NCBI GenBank assembly: GCA_011375175.1
Contig: DRME01000080.1
Span: 1-50,514 of the forward strand
Direction: 5' to 3'
DNA length: 50,514 nt
Source of the DNA: Deltaproteobacteria bacterium
GTDB lineage: Bacteria > Desulfobacterota > GWC2-55-46 > DRME01
Under the pieces are notes generated by a model. That model saw nothing but the letters and a program-made list of their open reading frames with translations. It was not told the origin of the DNA and did not search any database. The position numbers and the translations under genes were made by a program. How positions within the stretch are numbered: the first letter of the stretch is position 1; every line of letters starts with the position of its first letter. Shown here one piece after another: positions 16,118-24,499 of the stretch.

Positions 16118-17088
16118 GACGCTGCGTAAGGCGGTTTCGGTCCGGCGCGGCCCTCGAGGGCCGCGCCGGCCAGGATTCGCTCCACGAGCTCGTCGTAGCT
16201 CATGCCGGCCTCCTCGGCCGCCATGGGCAGAAGGCTCGTCTCGGTCATGCCCGGCACGGTATTAACCTCCAGCACCGTGGGGCCGTCGCCTGCGAGTATC
16301 ATGTCCACCCTGGCCGCGCCGCGGCAGCCCAGCGCCCTGTAGGTCCTGACGGCGAGGCGTCTTACGGCCCGCTGCGCCGCGGCCCCTATCCTTGCGGGCA
16401 CGAAGTACTCGCTTTTGCCCTTCACGTACTTGGACTCGTAGTCGAAGAGCTCTCCCGAGGGACGTATCTCCACAACGGGGAGCGCCTCGCCGTCGAGCAC
16501 CGCCGCCGTCAGCTCCCGGCCCTCCACGAAAGACTCGATCATGACGGGGCCGTAGCGAAGCGCCTCCTTCACGGCCCCTTCCAGGCCGCGGCGGCTTCTG
16601 ACCACCGCGATGCCCTTCGAGGAGCCCTGGGCCACGGGCTTTACGACGAGCGGGAGCTTGAGCCCCCGCGGTATGGAGAGGGAGCCCCCCCGTTCCACCA
16701 CCGTGAAGGGCGGCGTTTCTATGGAGTAGCTCGAGAGTATCCGCTTTGCGAGGGCCTTGTCCATGGCCACGGCGCTCGCCCTGACGCCGGAGCCCGTGTA
16801 GGGTATGGCCATGACCTCGAGCAGCCCCTGTACCGAGCCGTCTTCTCCGAGGCCGCCGTGGAGGGCCACGAAGGCCCGCTTCGCGCCGGCCCTGCGCAGC
16901 TTGGCGGCCGTGTTCCTGTCGGCGTCGACGGCCGCGACCCTGTAGCCGCGCCTCGAGAGGGCCTCCATGACGGCCCTGCCGCTGCGAAGCGATATCTCGC
17001 GCTCGGCCGACTCTCCGCCCATCAGGACCGCCGTGACGTCCTCCCTCCCTTGGCGGGCCGCCGCGTCTTCGCTCACCGCTCCGCCCAC
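16114..17088 (-). CDS. ddl: D-alanine--D-alanine ligase
   Basis: ATP-grasp ligase (EC 6.3.2.4) making the D-Ala-D-Ala dipeptide for MurF. About 324 aa. Motifs are LMGGESAEREISLRSG, ALHGGLGEDGSVQGLLE, the ATP-grasp VVKPVAQGSSKGIAVV and the metal-site ARVDMIL...VLEVNTVPGMTETS. GTG at 17088 is chosen because it follows the murB stop by 2 nt with GAGGA upstream. A second in-frame GTG at 17076 is possible. The open frame extends upstream inside murB but is not supported. Confidence 0.95.
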   Translation of the reverse strand: MGGAVSEDAAARQGREDVTAVLMGGESAEREISLRSGRAVMEALSRRGYRVAAVDADRNTAAKLRRAGAKRAFVALHGGLGEDGSVQGLLEVMAIPYTGSGVRASAVAMDKALAKRILSSYSIETPPFTVVERGGSLSIPRGLKLPLVVKPVAQGSSKGIAVVRSRRGLEGAVKEALRYGPVMIESFVEGRELTAAVLDGEALPVVEIRPSGELFDYESKYVKGKSEYFVPARIGAAAQRAVRRLAVRTYRALGCRGAARVDMILAGDGPTVLEVNTVPGMTETSLLPMAAEEAGMSYDELVERILAGAALEGRAGPKPPYAAS

Positions 17089-17090
17089 TT

Positions 17091-18032
17091 TCAGTCGTCC
17101 TCGCCTATGACCCGTATCTCGGGCTCGAGCACGACGCCCGAGTTCCTGTAGACGCGGTCCCGCGCCATGGCCATGAGCGAGAGCACGTCCCTTGCCAGCG
17201 CGCCGCCGGTGTTTATGATGTAGTTTGCGTGGACCTCCCATATGCGGGCCCCGCCCGATGCCGTGCCCTTGAGGCCGGCCTCCTCGATGAGCCTGCCGGC
17301 ATGGTCGCCCGGCGGGTTCTTGAAGATCGAGCCGGCGCAGGGGTGGCGCACGGGGGCCGAGGACCTGCGCCGCTCGGCGAAGGCGGCCATGCGCTCCCTT
17401 ATCCGCTCGGGGTCCCCCTTCTCGAGGGTCATGTGCACGCGCACTATGACGGCGTCGTCCGGTATCCGCGCGCTGCGGTAGGAGAAGCCGAGCTCTCCCG
17501 CGGGGATGAACTCCTTGGCTATCTTCCGGCCCGAAAGCCGCACGAGCTCCACTCCGTCCACTATGTCCTTTATCTCCGAGCCGTAGGCCCCTGCGTTGGT
17601 GGCCACGGCCCCTCCTATGGTTCCGGGGATGCCGGCGGAGAACTCAAGGCCCGTAAGCCCGCGCTCGCGGGCCGCGGCGGCGATCTCCTGGAGCTTAACA
17701 CCCGACCCTGCGACGAGGACCGTTCTCCCCCGCTCCCCGGCCGGCGCATCGCTCCACGCCATGTCCCTGAAGCCGTCCATCATGTTGACCACCACGCCGC
17801 GCACCCCGCCGTCACGCACCAGCACATTGGTGCCGGCGCCTATGATGCAGACGGGAAACTTCTTGGCCCGCGCGAACTTGAGCAGCTCGGCCAGGTCCCC
17901 CTCGTCGAGCGGAAAGGCCATCACGTCGGCCGGACCGCCTATGCGAAAGGACGTATGGTTGCGCATGGGCTCGTTGAAGAGTATCCTGCCCTTGAAGCGC
18001 TGTACGAAGAGTAGGGGGTACTGCTTGCTCAC
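17091..18032 (-). CDS. murB: UDP-N-acetylenolpyruvoylglucosamine reductase MurB (type II)
   Basis: FAD enzyme (EC 1.3.1.98) reducing enolpyruvyl-UDP-GlcNAc to UDP-MurNAc. 313 aa. FAD-binding motifs are NHTSFRIGGPAD (25-36) and GAGTNVLVRDGG (65-76), then GIPGTIGGAVATNAGAYG. CAGSIFKNPPG carries the catalytic Ser and is the signature of short type II MurB. EPEI near the end carries the catalytic Glu. GTG start at 18032. A short family A element lies directly upstream and separates this gene from murC, so the cluster may be processed or partly terminated here. Confidence 0.96.
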   Translation of the reverse strand: MSKQYPLLFVQRFKGRILFNEPMRNHTSFRIGGPADVMAFPLDEGDLAELLKFARAKKFPVCIIGAGTNVLVRDGGVRGVVVNMMDGFRDMAWSDAPAGERGRTVLVAGSGVKLQEIAAAARERGLTGLEFSAGIPGTIGGAVATNAGAYGSEIKDIVDGVELVRLSGRKIAKEFIPAGELGFSYRSARIPDDAVIVRVHMTLEKGDPERIRERMAAFAERRRSSAPVRHPCAGSIFKNPPGDHAGRLIEEAGLKGTASGGARIWEVHANYIINTGGALARDVLSLMAMARDRVYRNSGVVLEPEIRVIGEDD

Positions 18033-18044
18033 CGTATCACCTGT

Positions 18045-18133
18045 GGAAGCTCTGATTAATTACCCTGGGGGAAACCGTGGGCCTGTGACCCTTCTACAGA
18101 AAGATTCCCTCAGTGCAATACATCAGGGTTTCC
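18045..18133. repeat. Family A element, short form (89 bp), between murC and murB
   Basis: GGAAGCTCTGATTAATT at 18045 and its degenerate complement ATACATCAGGGTTTCC ending at 18133. The inside fuses CCTGGGGGAAACCGTGGGCC to CTACAGAAAGATTCCCTCAG, the same left/right fusion as at 5571-5657. It lies within the dcw transcription unit. Confidence 0.85.
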
Positions 18134-18159
18134 CTGTTTCTTTGTTCAGGGGGCCGCTT

Positions 18160-19560
18160 TCAGGGCTGCGCTCCGGCAGCGCCGCCGCGGCCCCTCAGAA
18201 GCCGGAGGAGCTCTTCTCCCACGGTCCAGACGTTTCCGGCCCCGAGCGTTATGACCATGTCGCCGGGCTCGACGGTGTCGGCCAGCAGGGTTGCCGCCTC
18301 TTCGAGCCGCTCGACGAAGGCCGCGTCCTTGTGGCCGTGGCGGCGCACGCCCTCATAGAGTCTTCTGCCGCTGACCCCCTCGATGGGCTCCTCGCCGGCC
18401 GGATACACCTCGGTGAGTATGAGGCGCTCGGCGTCGTTGAAGGCCGTTATGAAGTCGTCGTAGAGGTCGCGGGTGCGCGTGAAGCGGTGGGGCTGGAAGA
18501 CCGCCACCACCCGCCTGGACCAGCCGCTCTTGGCCGCCGCGAGCACGGCCCGTATCTCCACGGGGTGGTGGCCGTAGTCGTCGACCACCATGACGCCGCC
18601 TTCTTCGCCCTTTATCTGGAAGCGGCGCTCAACGCCGGCGAATTCCTCCATAGCGGTCCTGAAGTCCTCGAAGTCCACCTCGAGCTCGCGCGCCACGGCC
18701 GCCGCGGCGAGGGCGTTGTAGACGTTGTAGGTGCCGGGCATCCCGAGTCTCACCCTGCCCAGACACTCGTCGCCGACGCAGAGTTCGAAGGACGTGCTCA
18801 TGGCCTCGTGCACCACGTTGCGGCCGTGCATGTCGGCCTGGGCCGTGAGGCCGTAGGTTATGACACGGCGCTTGACGTGGGGGATGAGCCCCTGGATCAC
18901 CGGGTGATCGAGGCATATGACGGCGCACCCGTAGAAGGGGACCTTGTTCATGAAGTCGAGGTACGAGCGCCTGACCTCCTCCATGTCGCGGTAATGGTCC
19001 ATGTGCTCGGCGTCTATGCTGGTCACCACGGCTATGGTGGGCGTGAGCTTGAGGAAGCTGCCGTCGCTCTCGTCGGCTTCGGCGACGAGGTAGTCTCCGC
19101 CGCCGAGCCTTGCGTTGGTGCCTATGGAGTTGAGTCTTCCTCCGGTGACGATGGTGGGGTCGAGTCCGGCGCGTCCCAGTATGGCCCCCACCATGGAGGT
19201 CGTCGTCGTCTTGCCGTGGGTTCCCGCTATGGCGACGGCGTACTTCATGCGCATGAGCTCGGCGAGCATCTCGGCCCGCGGGATTATCGGTATCTGGAGG
19301 TCTGCGGCCTCGACCATCTCGGCGTTGGACGGACGCACGGCCGAGGAGTAGACCACGCAGTGGGCGCCGTGGACGTTGCCCGCCCTGTGGCCTATGAATA
19401 TGCGGGCCCCGAGTGAGGCGAGCCGGTCGGTGGTCTTCGAGGCCGCAAGGTCGGAGCCGCTGACGGCGTAGCCCATGTTGATGAGCACCTCGGCTATGCC
19501 GCTCATGCCGACGCCGCCGATGCCGATGAAGTGTATGTTCCTTATCCGTCCCCTGTACAT
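18160..19560 (-). CDS. murC: UDP-N-acetylmuramate--L-alanine ligase MurC
   Basis: Mur ligase (EC 6.3.2.8) adding L-Ala to UDP-MurNAc in the cytoplasm. 466 aa in three domains. The N-terminal dinucleotide-like fold has GIGGVGMSGIAEVL (13-26). The central ATPase has the P-loop GTHGKTTTT (about 113-121) and AEADESDGSFL. The C-terminal domain has VVDDYGHHPVEI and FQPHRFTRTRDL. ATG at 19560, 4 nt after the murG stop. Confidence 0.97.
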   Translation of the reverse strand: MYRGRIRNIHFIGIGGVGMSGIAEVLINMGYAVSGSDLAASKTTDRLASLGARIFIGHRAGNVHGAHCVVYSSAVRPSNAEMVEAADLQIPIIPRAEMLAELMRMKYAVAIAGTHGKTTTTSMVGAILGRAGLDPTIVTGGRLNSIGTNARLGGGDYLVAEADESDGSFLKLTPTIAVVTSIDAEHMDHYRDMEEVRRSYLDFMNKVPFYGCAVICLDHPVIQGLIPHVKRRVITYGLTAQADMHGRNVVHEAMSTSFELCVGDECLGRVRLGMPGTYNVYNALAAAAVARELEVDFEDFRTAMEEFAGVERRFQIKGEEGGVMVVDDYGHHPVEIRAVLAAAKSGWSRRVVAVFQPHRFTRTRDLYDDFITAFNDAERLILTEVYPAGEEPIEGVSGRRLYEGVRRHGHKDAAFVERLEEAATLLADTVEPGDMVITLGAGNVWTVGEELLRLLRGRGGAAGAQP

Positions 19561-19564
19561 GTCC

Positions 19565-20656
19565 TCAGAGACCGTTGCTCATGAACATCTTCATGTAGTC
19601 GTCCACGATGGCCACCGACGCTGCCGGCCTGGCGAGCTCCCTCACCCTGTGGCGCACCTGCCTCAGCTCCACGGGGTCGGCGTAGAAGCGCCTGATGGCC
19701 GCGGCGAGGGTGCTGCCCGTGAGCTCGTCGTTTCGGAGCATGACGGCCGCGCCCCTGCTCTCCAGATAGCGGGCGTTGACCTCCTGGTGCTCGTCCGAGG
19801 CGAAGGGGTAGGGGACGAGGATGGAGGGCAGCCCCAGGGCCATGATCTCGGCGATGCTCGTGGCGCCGGCCCGGCATACCACGAGATCGGCCGAGGCGTA
19901 GGCCTCGCCCATGTCTTCGATGAAGCGGTGGAGCTCGACCTTCAGTCCCTTCCTCCGGTAGGCCGCGGCCGCGGCCTCGTAGCCTTCGCTTCCCGTCTGA
20001 TGCACGACCCGGAGCCTGCTCCAGATATCGGTGAGGTACTCGGTGGCGTCCAGGAACGCGGCGTTTATGCTCGTGGCGCCCTGGCTGCCTCCGAAGACGA
20101 GCAGCGTGAACCTCTCTCCTCTGACATCCACTCTCTTGCCCATGCTTTCGAGCACCTCCCTTCTTACGGGGTTGCCGGTGAGCCGGGTCCTCTCCCGCGG
20201 AAAAGAGCGGGCCGCCTCGTCGAAGGCTATGTATATCCTGTCTGCGAACCTGCCGAGCAGCCTGTTGGTGAGCCCGGGCACGGCGTTCTGCTCCAGTATG
20301 GCGGTCTTGATGCCGAGCATGGCCGCGGCGAGGACAACGGGCCCCGAGGAGTACGAGCCGCTGCCTATGACGCCGTGGGGCCTCTCCTTTCTGAGAAGGG
20401 CCACGGCCCTCGCCGTCGAGCCCGCCGCCCTTGCCAGGGCCTTCACGAACTCCAGGCCCTTCTTCCTCTTGAGCCCCGAGACGTTGAGCAGACGGAGCTC
20501 GTAGCCGTGGCGGGGAACGACCGATTCCTCGAGCCCCCCCCTGCCTCCGACAAAGACTATCTCCACGCCCTTCACCCGTCTGCGGAACTCGTCGGCGAGG
20601 GCTATTATGGGAAAGAGGTGGCCGCCCGTGCCGCCGCCGGCCATCAGAAGCTTCAC
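19565..20656 (-). CDS. murG: Lipid II glycosyltransferase MurG
   Basis: Peripheral inner-membrane GT-B enzyme (EC 2.4.1.227) transferring GlcNAc to lipid I. 363 aa. It begins with the MurG motif GGGTGGHLFP (7-16) and has SGSYSSGPVVLAA, EQNAVPGLTNRLL, FGGSQGATSIN, CRAGATSIAEI and VPYPFASDEHQEVNA. The GTG at 20656 overlaps the ftsW stop in GTGA. The open frame runs far upstream through ftsW in another frame and is not used. Confidence 0.97.
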   Translation of the reverse strand: MKLLMAGGGTGGHLFPIIALADEFRRRVKGVEIVFVGGRGGLEESVVPRHGYELRLLNVSGLKRKKGLEFVKALARAAGSTARAVALLRKERPHGVIGSGSYSSGPVVLAAAMLGIKTAILEQNAVPGLTNRLLGRFADRIYIAFDEAARSFPRERTRLTGNPVRREVLESMGKRVDVRGERFTLLVFGGSQGATSINAAFLDATEYLTDIWSRLRVVHQTGSEGYEAAAAAYRRKGLKVELHRFIEDMGEAYASADLVVCRAGATSIAEIMALGLPSILVPYPFASDEHQEVNARYLESRGAAVMLRNDELTGSTLAAAIRRFYADPVELRQVRHRVRELARPAASVAIVDDYMKMFMSNGL

Positions 20657-21777
20657 GCCCTGTTCCCCCTGACGTGTATGTTGAGCAGCATGCCGGCCGC
20701 GGCCAGGTTCGTTATCAGCGAGGTCCCTCCATAACTCACGAAGGGCAGCGGCAACCCCTTGGGCGGCAGCATGGCGAGCACGACCGCCATGTTCACCATC
20801 GCCTGCAGGACCACCATGAAGGTCAGCCCCAGCGCCAGATAGGAGCCGAAGAGGTCCCTGGCCCTCATGGCTATGGTCGTCCCGCCGACGAGAAAGATGA
20901 TGTAAAGGACCATGATCGCGCTCACTCCGATGAGGCCGAACTCCTCGCCCACCACCGAGAGTATGAAGTCCGTATGGGCCTCCGGGAGGTAGAAGAGTTT
21001 CTGCATCCCCTCGCCGAGCCCCACGCCGCCGAGTCCGCCGGAGGCGAAGGCCACGAGCGACTGGACCGTCTGGAATCCCGCGCCCGTAGGGTCCTTCCAT
21101 GGGTCGAGGAATATGAGTATCCTGCGCATCATGTACTCGTAGCGCGTCACTACGATGAAGAGCACCGGCGCCGCTACGGCCACCAGTCCCGCCAGGTGCT
21201 TGAGCCTGGCCCCGGCCACGAAGTTCATGAGCACCACCAGCCCCCCCAGCGATACGGCCGTGCCCAGGTCCGGCTCGGCCAGGATCAGGGCGATGACCGC
21301 CCCCGGTATGAGCACGTTGGGCAGAAAGCCGAAGGCGAAGCTCCCTATGCGCCCGGCCCTGCGTGAAAGCGAGTAGGCCAGGAAGATTATGACCGCCAGC
21401 TTCGCGAACTCCGAGGGCTGAAACCCCACGGGGCCGATCCTTACCCACCTTCTCGCGCCGCCGACCTCGCTGCCCAGGCCCGGCGCGAATATGAGCATGA
21501 GCGCCGCCGCCGCCGCAATGAGAAGGGGATAGGCCGCGCGACGGTATATGGTGTAGGGCAGCCGGCTCGCCGCTGCGAAGAGGCCGAAGCCGATGATGGC
21601 GAAGAATACATGGCGCTTGAAGAAATGGTACTCGTCGCCGAGGCGCTCCATGGCCATGACGTAGCTGGACGAGTAGACCATCACGATCCCGATCCCCACG
21701 AGCAGCACGGCGGATACGGTCACCCACCGGTCGGCGTCGTCGGCCACGGCGGCCGCTATCGTCCCCCTCGTGGTCAT
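20653..21777 (-). CDS. ftsW: Peptidoglycan glycosyltransferase FtsW
   Basis: SEDS-family polymerase of septal peptidoglycan that works with FtsI. 374 aa with about ten membrane segments. Conserved parts are ARRWVRIGPVGFQPSEFAKL, LAEPDLGTAVSL, the extracytoplasmic GLGEGMQKLFYLPEAHTDFI and PLPFVSYGGTSLI. ATG at 21777 lies 16 nt after murD; the end overlaps murG by 4 nt. Confidence 0.96.
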   Translation of the reverse strand: MTTRGTIAAAVADDADRWVTVSAVLLVGIGIVMVYSSSYVMAMERLGDEYHFFKRHVFFAIIGFGLFAAASRLPYTIYRRAAYPLLIAAAAALMLIFAPGLGSEVGGARRWVRIGPVGFQPSEFAKLAVIIFLAYSLSRRAGRIGSFAFGFLPNVLIPGAVIALILAEPDLGTAVSLGGLVVLMNFVAGARLKHLAGLVAVAAPVLFIVVTRYEYMMRRILIFLDPWKDPTGAGFQTVQSLVAFASGGLGGVGLGEGMQKLFYLPEAHTDFILSVVGEEFGLIGVSAIMVLYIIFLVGGTTIAMRARDLFGSYLALGLTFMVVLQAMVNMAVVLAMLPPKGLPLPFVSYGGTSLITNLAAAGMLLNIHVRGNRA

Positions 21778-21793
21778 TCGCCGCGCTCCCCTT

Positions 21794-23194
21794 TCAGCTC
21801 CTTCCGGCCTCCGCCGCGGAGGCCTCCACCACCTCTTTGAAGTGTTCGCCCCGCTCCTCGAAGCCGCGATACATGTCGAAGCTCGCGCAGGCCGGGCTCA
21901 GAAGCACCGTATCGCCCGCGCAGGCGGCCTCTCTCGCCGCGGCCACGGCCTCGGCCATCCCCCCCGCAAGGCGCGTGGGCACGGCGCCTGAGAGCGCCGC
22001 TTCGAGCTCGCAGCGGGCCTCGCCGATGAGCACGGTCAGCTTCACCCGTCCCTTCACGGCCTCCCTCAGGGGCGAGAAGTCGCCGCCCTTGTTCCTGCCT
22101 CCGGCTATGAGGACGACGGGACCGTCGATACCTTCGAGCGTCTTCACCACCGCTCCCACGTTGGTGGCCTTGGAGTCGTCGTAGTAGCGCACGCCGCCGA
22201 ACTCGCCCACGAGCTCCATCCTGTGGGGCAGGCCCCTGAAGGCCGCGGCGGCGCGCTCGGCGGAGCGGGCCGCCGCGCCGAGCGCCATGGCGGCGGCGAA
22301 GGCGGCCGCGAGGTTCTCCCTGTTGTGGGCGCCGGCGAGTCCGAAGCGGCTCATGTCCATGGACTCCTCGCGGCCGTCGAGGCGGAAGACCACCCTGCCG
22401 CCCTCGATGACGACACCGTCCGCGCCGGGCCGGCCTCCGAAGCCTATGAGCCGCGAGGCGGGCCTCATCCGTCCGACGAGCCCCATCACCACGGGATCGG
22501 CCCTGTTGACCACGGCGAAGTCGCCGGGCCCCTGGTTCTCGAAGAGCCTCATCTTGGTGCGGGCGTAGTCGTCGAAGTCCTCGTAGCGGTCGAGGTGGTC
22601 TTCGGTTATGTTGAGCAGCACGGCAACGCGGGGCCTGAAGCTGCTTACGGTCTCGAGCTGGAAGCTGCTCACCTCGACAACGCATATGTCGGCCTTCTCC
22701 CCCGACGCGGCGTACTCGATGAGCGGTGTTCCGATGTTGCCGCCCACGAAGACCTTCATGCCCGCCGCCTCGAGCATGGCGCCGAGCAGCGCCGTGGTGG
22801 TGGACTTGCCGTTGGTTCCGGCAACGGCGGCGACGGGCTCGTCGATGCAGCGCCAGGCGAGCTCGAGCTCGCCTATCACCTCGGCGCCCGCGCGGCGCGC
22901 CTCGTCGAGCACCCCGGCATCTCGCGCAACACCGGGGCTCGTCACCACGAGCTCGGCTCCGGCGACGGTTCCGCCGCCGTGCCCCCCGGCCTCGACCCTC
23001 ACGCCCAGGGCCTCGAGCTCGTCGGCCCCGGCAAGAGTTCCGCGCGGCGCCCTGTCGGTGACCGTCACCTCGGCGCCAACGGCGCGCAGGAAGCGGGCCG
23101 CGGCCAGTCCGCTGCGTCCCAGTCCCACGACGACCACCCGCCTGCCGCAAAGCTCCTGCGCTCCCCCCGGTCTCTTCAACCCCACGGCCTCCAT
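21794..23194 (-). CDS. murD: UDP-N-acetylmuramoyl-L-alanine--D-glutamate ligase MurD
   Basis: Mur ligase (EC 6.3.2.9) adding D-Glu. 466 aa. The N-terminal Rossmann domain has VVVVGLGRSGLAAARFL (20-36), the P-loop is GTNGKSTTTALLG, followed by NITEDHLDRY, and the C-terminal domain has YYDDSKATNVGAV and SPACASFDMYRGFEERG. The ATG at 23194 is chosen because it follows the mraY stop by 5 nt with AGAGG upstream; the longer open frame reads through mraY out of phase. Confidence 0.96.
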   Translation of the reverse strand: MEAVGLKRPGGAQELCGRRVVVVGLGRSGLAAARFLRAVGAEVTVTDRAPRGTLAGADELEALGVRVEAGGHGGGTVAGAELVVTSPGVARDAGVLDEARRAGAEVIGELELAWRCIDEPVAAVAGTNGKSTTTALLGAMLEAAGMKVFVGGNIGTPLIEYAASGEKADICVVEVSSFQLETVSSFRPRVAVLLNITEDHLDRYEDFDDYARTKMRLFENQGPGDFAVVNRADPVVMGLVGRMRPASRLIGFGGRPGADGVVIEGGRVVFRLDGREESMDMSRFGLAGAHNRENLAAAFAAAMALGAAARSAERAAAAFRGLPHRMELVGEFGGVRYYDDSKATNVGAVVKTLEGIDGPVVLIAGGRNKGGDFSPLREAVKGRVKLTVLIGEARCELEAALSGAVPTRLAGGMAEAVAAAREAACAGDTVLLSPACASFDMYRGFEERGEHFKEVVEASAAEAGRS

Positions 23195-23199
23195 CGCCT

Positions 23200-24273
23200 C
23201 TACCTGAGCTTCAAGGTGCTTATTGCTATGAGCGAGAGTATGATGGCTATTATCCAGAACCTCACGATTATCTTCGGCTCGGCCCATCCCTTGAGCTCGA
23301 AGTGGTGGTGTATGGGCGCCATGGCGAAGACCCTGCGGCCGCTCAACTTGTAGGAGGCCACCTGGAATATGACCGAAAGGGCCTCGACGACGAATATGCC
23401 GCCCACCACGACGAGCAGTATCTCCTGCTTTGTAAGGAGGGCGAGGGTGCCGAGCCCCCCTCCCAGCGAGAGCGCCCCGATGTCCCCCATGAAGACCTGG
23501 GCCGGGTAGGTGTTGAACCACAGAAAGCCCAGACTCGCGCCCACCATGGCCCCGGCGAAGACCGTAAGCTCCCCGGCGTAGGGCACGTGCGTTATCTGGA
23601 GGTAGTTGGCGATCTTCACGTGACCGCTCAGATAGGCGAAGAGCATGTACGTCGCGGCCGCTATGGTCATGGGACCTATGGCGAGCCCGTCGAGCCCGTC
23701 GGTGAGGTTCACGGCGTTGGACGTCCCCACGATGACGAGCATGGCGAACGGTACGTACAGCACGCCCATCTCTATGCTCACGCCCTTGAAAAAGGGTATG
23801 CTCACGGCCGTGTTCATCCCCCCCATGTACAGGAGCACGGCGGCCGCTCCGGCCACCGCCACCTGGGCCGTGAACTTGGCGAGGGGACGAAGCCCCCCGG
23901 GGTCCCTTTCCACGACCTTCTTGTAGTCGTCCACGAAACCTATGCCGCCGAACCCTATGGTGACGAAGAGCACGATCCAGAGGTACTCGTTGCCGAAATT
24001 GCCGCAAAGGAGCACCGATACGAGCAGCACGAGCAGGATTATGGCCCCACCCATGGTGGGCGTGCCGGCCTTGCTGAAATGACGGGCCGGCCCGTCCTCG
24101 CGGATGACCTCGCCAACCTGCAGGCTCTTGAGCTTCCTTATCAGATAAGGACCTATTATGAAACTCAACACCAGAGAGGTGAGCATGGCGTAAATGGTCC
24201 TGAACGTAATGTACTGAAATACGTTGAAGACCGTGTGATACTTGGCCAGCGGATATAAAAAGTGATATAACAT
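23200..24273 (-). CDS. mraY: Phospho-N-acetylmuramoyl-pentapeptide transferase MraY
   Basis: Polytopic inner-membrane enzyme (EC 2.7.8.13) making lipid I from UDP-MurNAc-pentapeptide and undecaprenyl phosphate. 357 aa from the ATG at 24273, the family's usual length. The start [19 protein letters not shown] is typical. Catalytic motifs are [22 protein letters not shown] and [14 protein letters not shown] longer frame to 24360 would read into the family A element upstream and is rejected. The gene is separated from murF by that element (212-nt gap). Confidence 0.97.
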   Translation of the reverse strand: MLYHFLYPLAKYHTVFNVFQYITFRTIYAMLTSLVLSFIIGPYLIRKLKSLQVGEVIREDGPARHFSKAGTPTMGGAIILLVLLVSVLLCGNFGNEYLWIVLFVTIGFGGIGFVDDYKKVVERDPGGLRPLAKFTAQVAVAGAAAVLLYMGGMNTAVSIPFFKGVSIEMGVLYVPFAMLVIVGTSNAVNLTDGLDGLAIGPMTIAAATYMLFAYLSGHVKIANYLQITHVPYAGELTVFAGAMVGASLGFLWFNTYPAQVFMGDIGALSLGGGLGTLALLTKQEILLVVVGGIFVVEALSVIFQVASYKLSGRRVFAMAPIHHHFELKGWAEPKIIVRFWIIAIILSLIAISTLKLR

Positions 24274-24306
24274 CCACCTCTCTCTATACACCCTCGCCCC
24301 GGCGCA

Positions 24307-24499
24307 ATTTCTACCCTGGGGGAAACTTTCTGTAGAAAGTTTCCCCCAGACCCCCTTCAAAGACTTTTAATACGACTTGGTTTCTCCCTGTTTTGCTTGG
24401 CAAAACAGGGAGAAACCAAGTCGCGTTAAAAGTTTTTGGAGGGAGTCTGAGGGAACCTTTTTACAAAAAGGTTCCCTCAGTGCAGTCAATCAGAGTCTT
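24307..24499. repeat. Family A element between murF and mraY
   Basis: Left hairpin GGGGGAAACTTTCT / AGAAAGTTTCCCCC, inner repeat CTTCAAAGACTTTTAA, central palindrome 24373-24423 (24-bp arms, loop TTG), inner repeat TTAAAAGTTTTTGGAGG, right hairpin CTGAGGGAACC / GGTTCCCTCAG, then the right terminal repeat AATCAGAGTCTTC. The left terminal repeat is degenerate. The right end overlaps the 3' end of murF, providing its stop codon and last codons. Relative to the 1147 palindrome, both arms carry matching substitutions that preserve pairing. Confidence 0.88.

Noticed and set aside
24274-24360. Extended mraY start at 24360
   Set aside because: The added residues are translated from the family A repeat; the start at 24273 gives the standard MraY N-terminus and length.
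24307-24499. Simple rho-independent terminators as the full explanation of family A
   Set aside because: Single hairpins such as CTGAGGGAACC...GGTTCCCTCAG could terminate, but the terminal repeats, inner repeats and exchangeable central palindromes go well beyond a terminator.
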